Of a DNA stretch of 64,000 nucleotides, positions 62,115 to 64,000 are shown piece by piece (within the stretch, counting starts at the first letter, position 1; each line of letters starts with the position of its first letter). The position numbers and the translations under genes were made by a program. The notes beneath the pieces were generated by a model, which was given only the letters and a program-made list of their open reading frames with translations, was not told where the DNA came from and ran no database searches. The stretch covers positions 1,612,001-1,676,000 of the forward strand of contig OY723273.1 of the NCBI GenBank assembly GCA_963210315.1. Direction: 5' to 3'. The DNA comes from Rhynchopus euleeides (taxonomy: Eukaryota; Euglenozoa; Diplonemea; Diplonemida; Diplonemidae).

Positions 62115-63278
62115 ATACTTGAAAACCTACCTCTGCTACCAGGTCCTGGGCACGACCTTAAACTACCTAAGACCTAGGGAAGTCGTAAAACTCAACCCCA
62201 CACCCCGAGGGCTCCCCCAGGCTGGTCCGCCTGGGCAACGGGGTCCCAGTGCATAGCACGGAGCACTGGGACAAAAGAGGGTCCGCCTTTTTCCGTCAAC
62301 TCTGACATGGGGAGGGACAGCTGGAGCCACTGGCGGGGTGCTGTGTTGACTTCAGGGGGCTCCCAACGTGCTTCGGCACACCGGGTTCTTGGCCTGCGGC
62401 GGCATGGTAGTCGGTCAGAGAGGCCAGCGCTTGGTCGGGGACTACTCAGAGAGGGCGTGTGCGGACTTCAGGGGGCTCCCAACGTGCATCTGCACACCGG
62501 GTTCTTGGCCTGCGGACGTAGATTGCCTAAAGGTTTAGAAACCGGCCGAGCCCGTGGGGGTGACGAACGTACTGCCGGCCCGGGATTGTCAAGGTTCTTT
62601 CCCCAGATGGCTCACCAGTACCACCAAACCACACGGAGAGCAAAACCGCCGGGGAGGGGGTGGGGGAAGGTGGGAAGGGCGGCATGCCGAACTACAGCAA
62701 GGATGGCCAACAATGCGATCACTGCAAACAAGGCATGGGACACAAGAGGGGAAAAAAAAAAGTCCTGGGTAAGACGTTAAACTGCCTGGGGGGGCCGTCC
62801 CCGGACCATGACGGGTGCCTGCACCAGGAGTCTAGCACGGCCGTGGTCCAGGGCATGACCGAAAACTGCTTGGGTACCGAGGCTCCCCAGACCAGGAAGG
62901 GTGGAGACACCTGGAGTCTAAATAGTCACACCACGTCAGGCCAGACCTTCGCATTGCACTCCGCGAAGACTGCCACACAGCCGCGGGGCAGGTGTGCAGC
63001 CTGTGGAAAACCTCGTACAGAAAAGGGTCGGCGACCGCCCGCCCCCAGTCTGAGAGGCATCAGCCGAATCTCGGTGGAGGCGGGCACAAAACAAAAGGGA
63101 GAGTCGTCACTGTGCATATCAGCACGGTCCCGCCCTCTGTGCCAGACCAACACACCACCAAAGGAAAAGAGGAAGAGGCGACGTAAGGCAATGCCTCCGT
63201 GCGGCCAGGAGAACACGAAATAGCGACCCCCTCAACGGGGAATGCTACGAGCACGGCCAAAAATCGTTCAAATCGTTC
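62115..63278. other. Region with tandem repeat and repeat D copies; no supported gene
   Basis: A direct repeat (ACTTCAGGGGGCTCCCAACG...CACACCGGGTTCTTGGCC) occurs at 62,349 and 62,465. Repeat D is at 62,763-62,850 with a partial copy at 62,146. A 187-codon frame (62,660-63,223) has scattered CxxC pairs and a Lys/Arg-rich end, but runs through the repeat and is not accepted. Confidence 0.5.
62763..62850 (+). repeat. Dispersed repeat D, copy 2
   Basis: GTCCTGGGTAAGACGTTAAA, GGACCATGACGGGTGCCTGC and ACCAGGAGTCTAGCACGGCC, aligned without gaps to 26,557-26,640. Confidence 0.75.
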
Positions 63279-63710
63279 AAGGTAGAACCTGCTGCGCTAG
63301 CCCACATAAGCAGCCTCAGTACGGCAAGGCGCGCAGACAGAAGCTGAGACCACCGGGCTCCCTCCAGATGTAAATTCGTGAATCAGTGCCCGGAAAATTC
63401 AGGGAAATCGTACTCCTTTCGCTTTAGTGTAGTACACCCTGCAGAAACTGTGGGAGAACAGTTCCGGACTGTTGAGGCCCTGTGGTGTTAATCCTGAAGC
63501 TTCAGTCGTACGATTTCCTTGGTTCCTTCGCGACTTCGTCGCGAAGGAACTCGTAAAAAAAAAAACGCCAAGTCCACTATCCCAACCGTAAAATAGGTGG
63601 ACCGTAAAAATGTTCCAAGTTCCGGAAAAATCCCATTTGTTCCATCTTTTTTACGTTCCAACTATAGTACGGTTCACCTTTATTACGGTCCACAATATTT
63701 CCGTTTACGG
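63279..63710 (-). mobile_element. Solo 5' end of the pogo-like transposon (432 bp)
   Basis: By eye identical to 61,681-62,112, including the A repeat, and followed by TA. The inner edge follows AAAATCGTTCAAATCGTTCA. No transposase or opposite end is adjacent. Either a truncated insertion or a segmental duplication. Confidence 0.9.
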
Positions 63711-63712
63711 TA

Positions 63713-63931
63713 ATACTTGCATGACAAGTAAAATACTTGCATGCAAGTAAAATACATGTATTTTACTTGCATGCAAGTATTTTACTTGTCATGCAAGTAT
63801 TTTACATGTATAATACTTGCATGACAAGTATTATACATGTAAAATACATGTAAATGCCTGAAATATACATGTAAAATACATGTATATCAAGTAAAAATAC
63901 AAGTATAATAGTTGACATGCAAGTATTATAC
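63713..63931. repeat. Palindromic TACATGTA/TTGCATGCAA spacer, long copy
   Basis: About 220 bp of ACTTGCATGCAAGT, TACATGTA and AAATACATG units, many of them perfect palindromes. Confidence 0.85.
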
Positions 63932-64000
63932 CGTATACGTAAATATTTTGGAACGTAAATATTATGGAACGTAATTATTATGGAACGTAAATATTATGGA
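63930..64000 (+). mobile_element. TA-flanked MITE, array copy 4 (cut by window end)
   Basis: TACCGTATACGTAAATATTT and following GGAACGTAAATATTATGG units match the left end of copies 1-3; the rest lies outside the window. Confidence 0.8.

Noticed and set aside
62660-63223. 187-codon frame with CxxC pairs as a zinc-knuckle protein
   Set aside because: It runs through repeat D and tandem repeat sequence, the cysteine spacing fits no knuckle, and no flanking domain supports it.

Overview
The window is nuclear DNA from a eukaryotic microbe. The evidence is one gene with two short GT-AG introns, intron-poor genes preceded by pyrimidine-rich tracts, non-LTR retrotransposon proteins, cut-and-paste transposons with target-site duplications, and many homopolymer, microsatellite and minisatellite tracts. 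No rRNA, tRNA, CRISPR array or bacterial operon was recognised. The species cannot be named from sequence alone. The zinc-knuckle LINE protein and the signal-peptide GBP-like protein would fit an alveolate or related alga, but this is a weak inference.

Host-type genes are few. They are an ankyrin-repeat protein with a ubiquitin-like N-terminus (5,091-6,158), a helical-repeat, PPR-like protein (36,252-37,766), a larger ankyrin protein with a related N-terminus and a C-terminal zinc finger (40,628-43,231), and a spliced GBP/dynamin-like protein with signal peptide and C-terminal membrane anchor (45,316-48,952).

The rest is a mosaic of mobile elements. In order: a hAT-like transposon with perfect 23-bp terminal inverted repeats (TIRs) and an 8-bp target duplication (1,224-3,817); a fold-back element (about 7,981-9,898); a TA-flanked MITE and a long hairpin (10,174-10,679); an RT polyprotein with nuclease-like, OTU-protease-like and zinc modules (12,019-16,809); a 6.9-kb unit bounded by inverted repeats that holds a second RT polyprotein (25,160-32,026); a truncated LINE with RNase H (33,287-34,674); a 2.1-kb TIR element with 6-bp target duplication (38,062-40,207); a pogo/Tigger-like transposon (58,676-62,112) with an internally deleted derivative (49,893-50,703) and a solo end (63,279-63,710); a 1.15-kb fold-back element (53,705-54,856); and an array of three to four TA-flanked MITEs (57,394-64,000).

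Around these lie several dispersed repeat families. Family A (about 200 bp) has self-complementary ends, and one stem shows base-pair changes that look compensatory. Family B (about 85 bp) also has self-complementary ends. Family A is also embedded in the ends of the pogo element, so the scattered copies may be decayed transposon ends, a structured RNA, or both. The elements share features: the hAT element and the RT unit both contain arrays of about 10-bp TCACAA-type repeats arranged as inverted repeats, and the MITEs share end motifs with the pogo element that could mobilise them.
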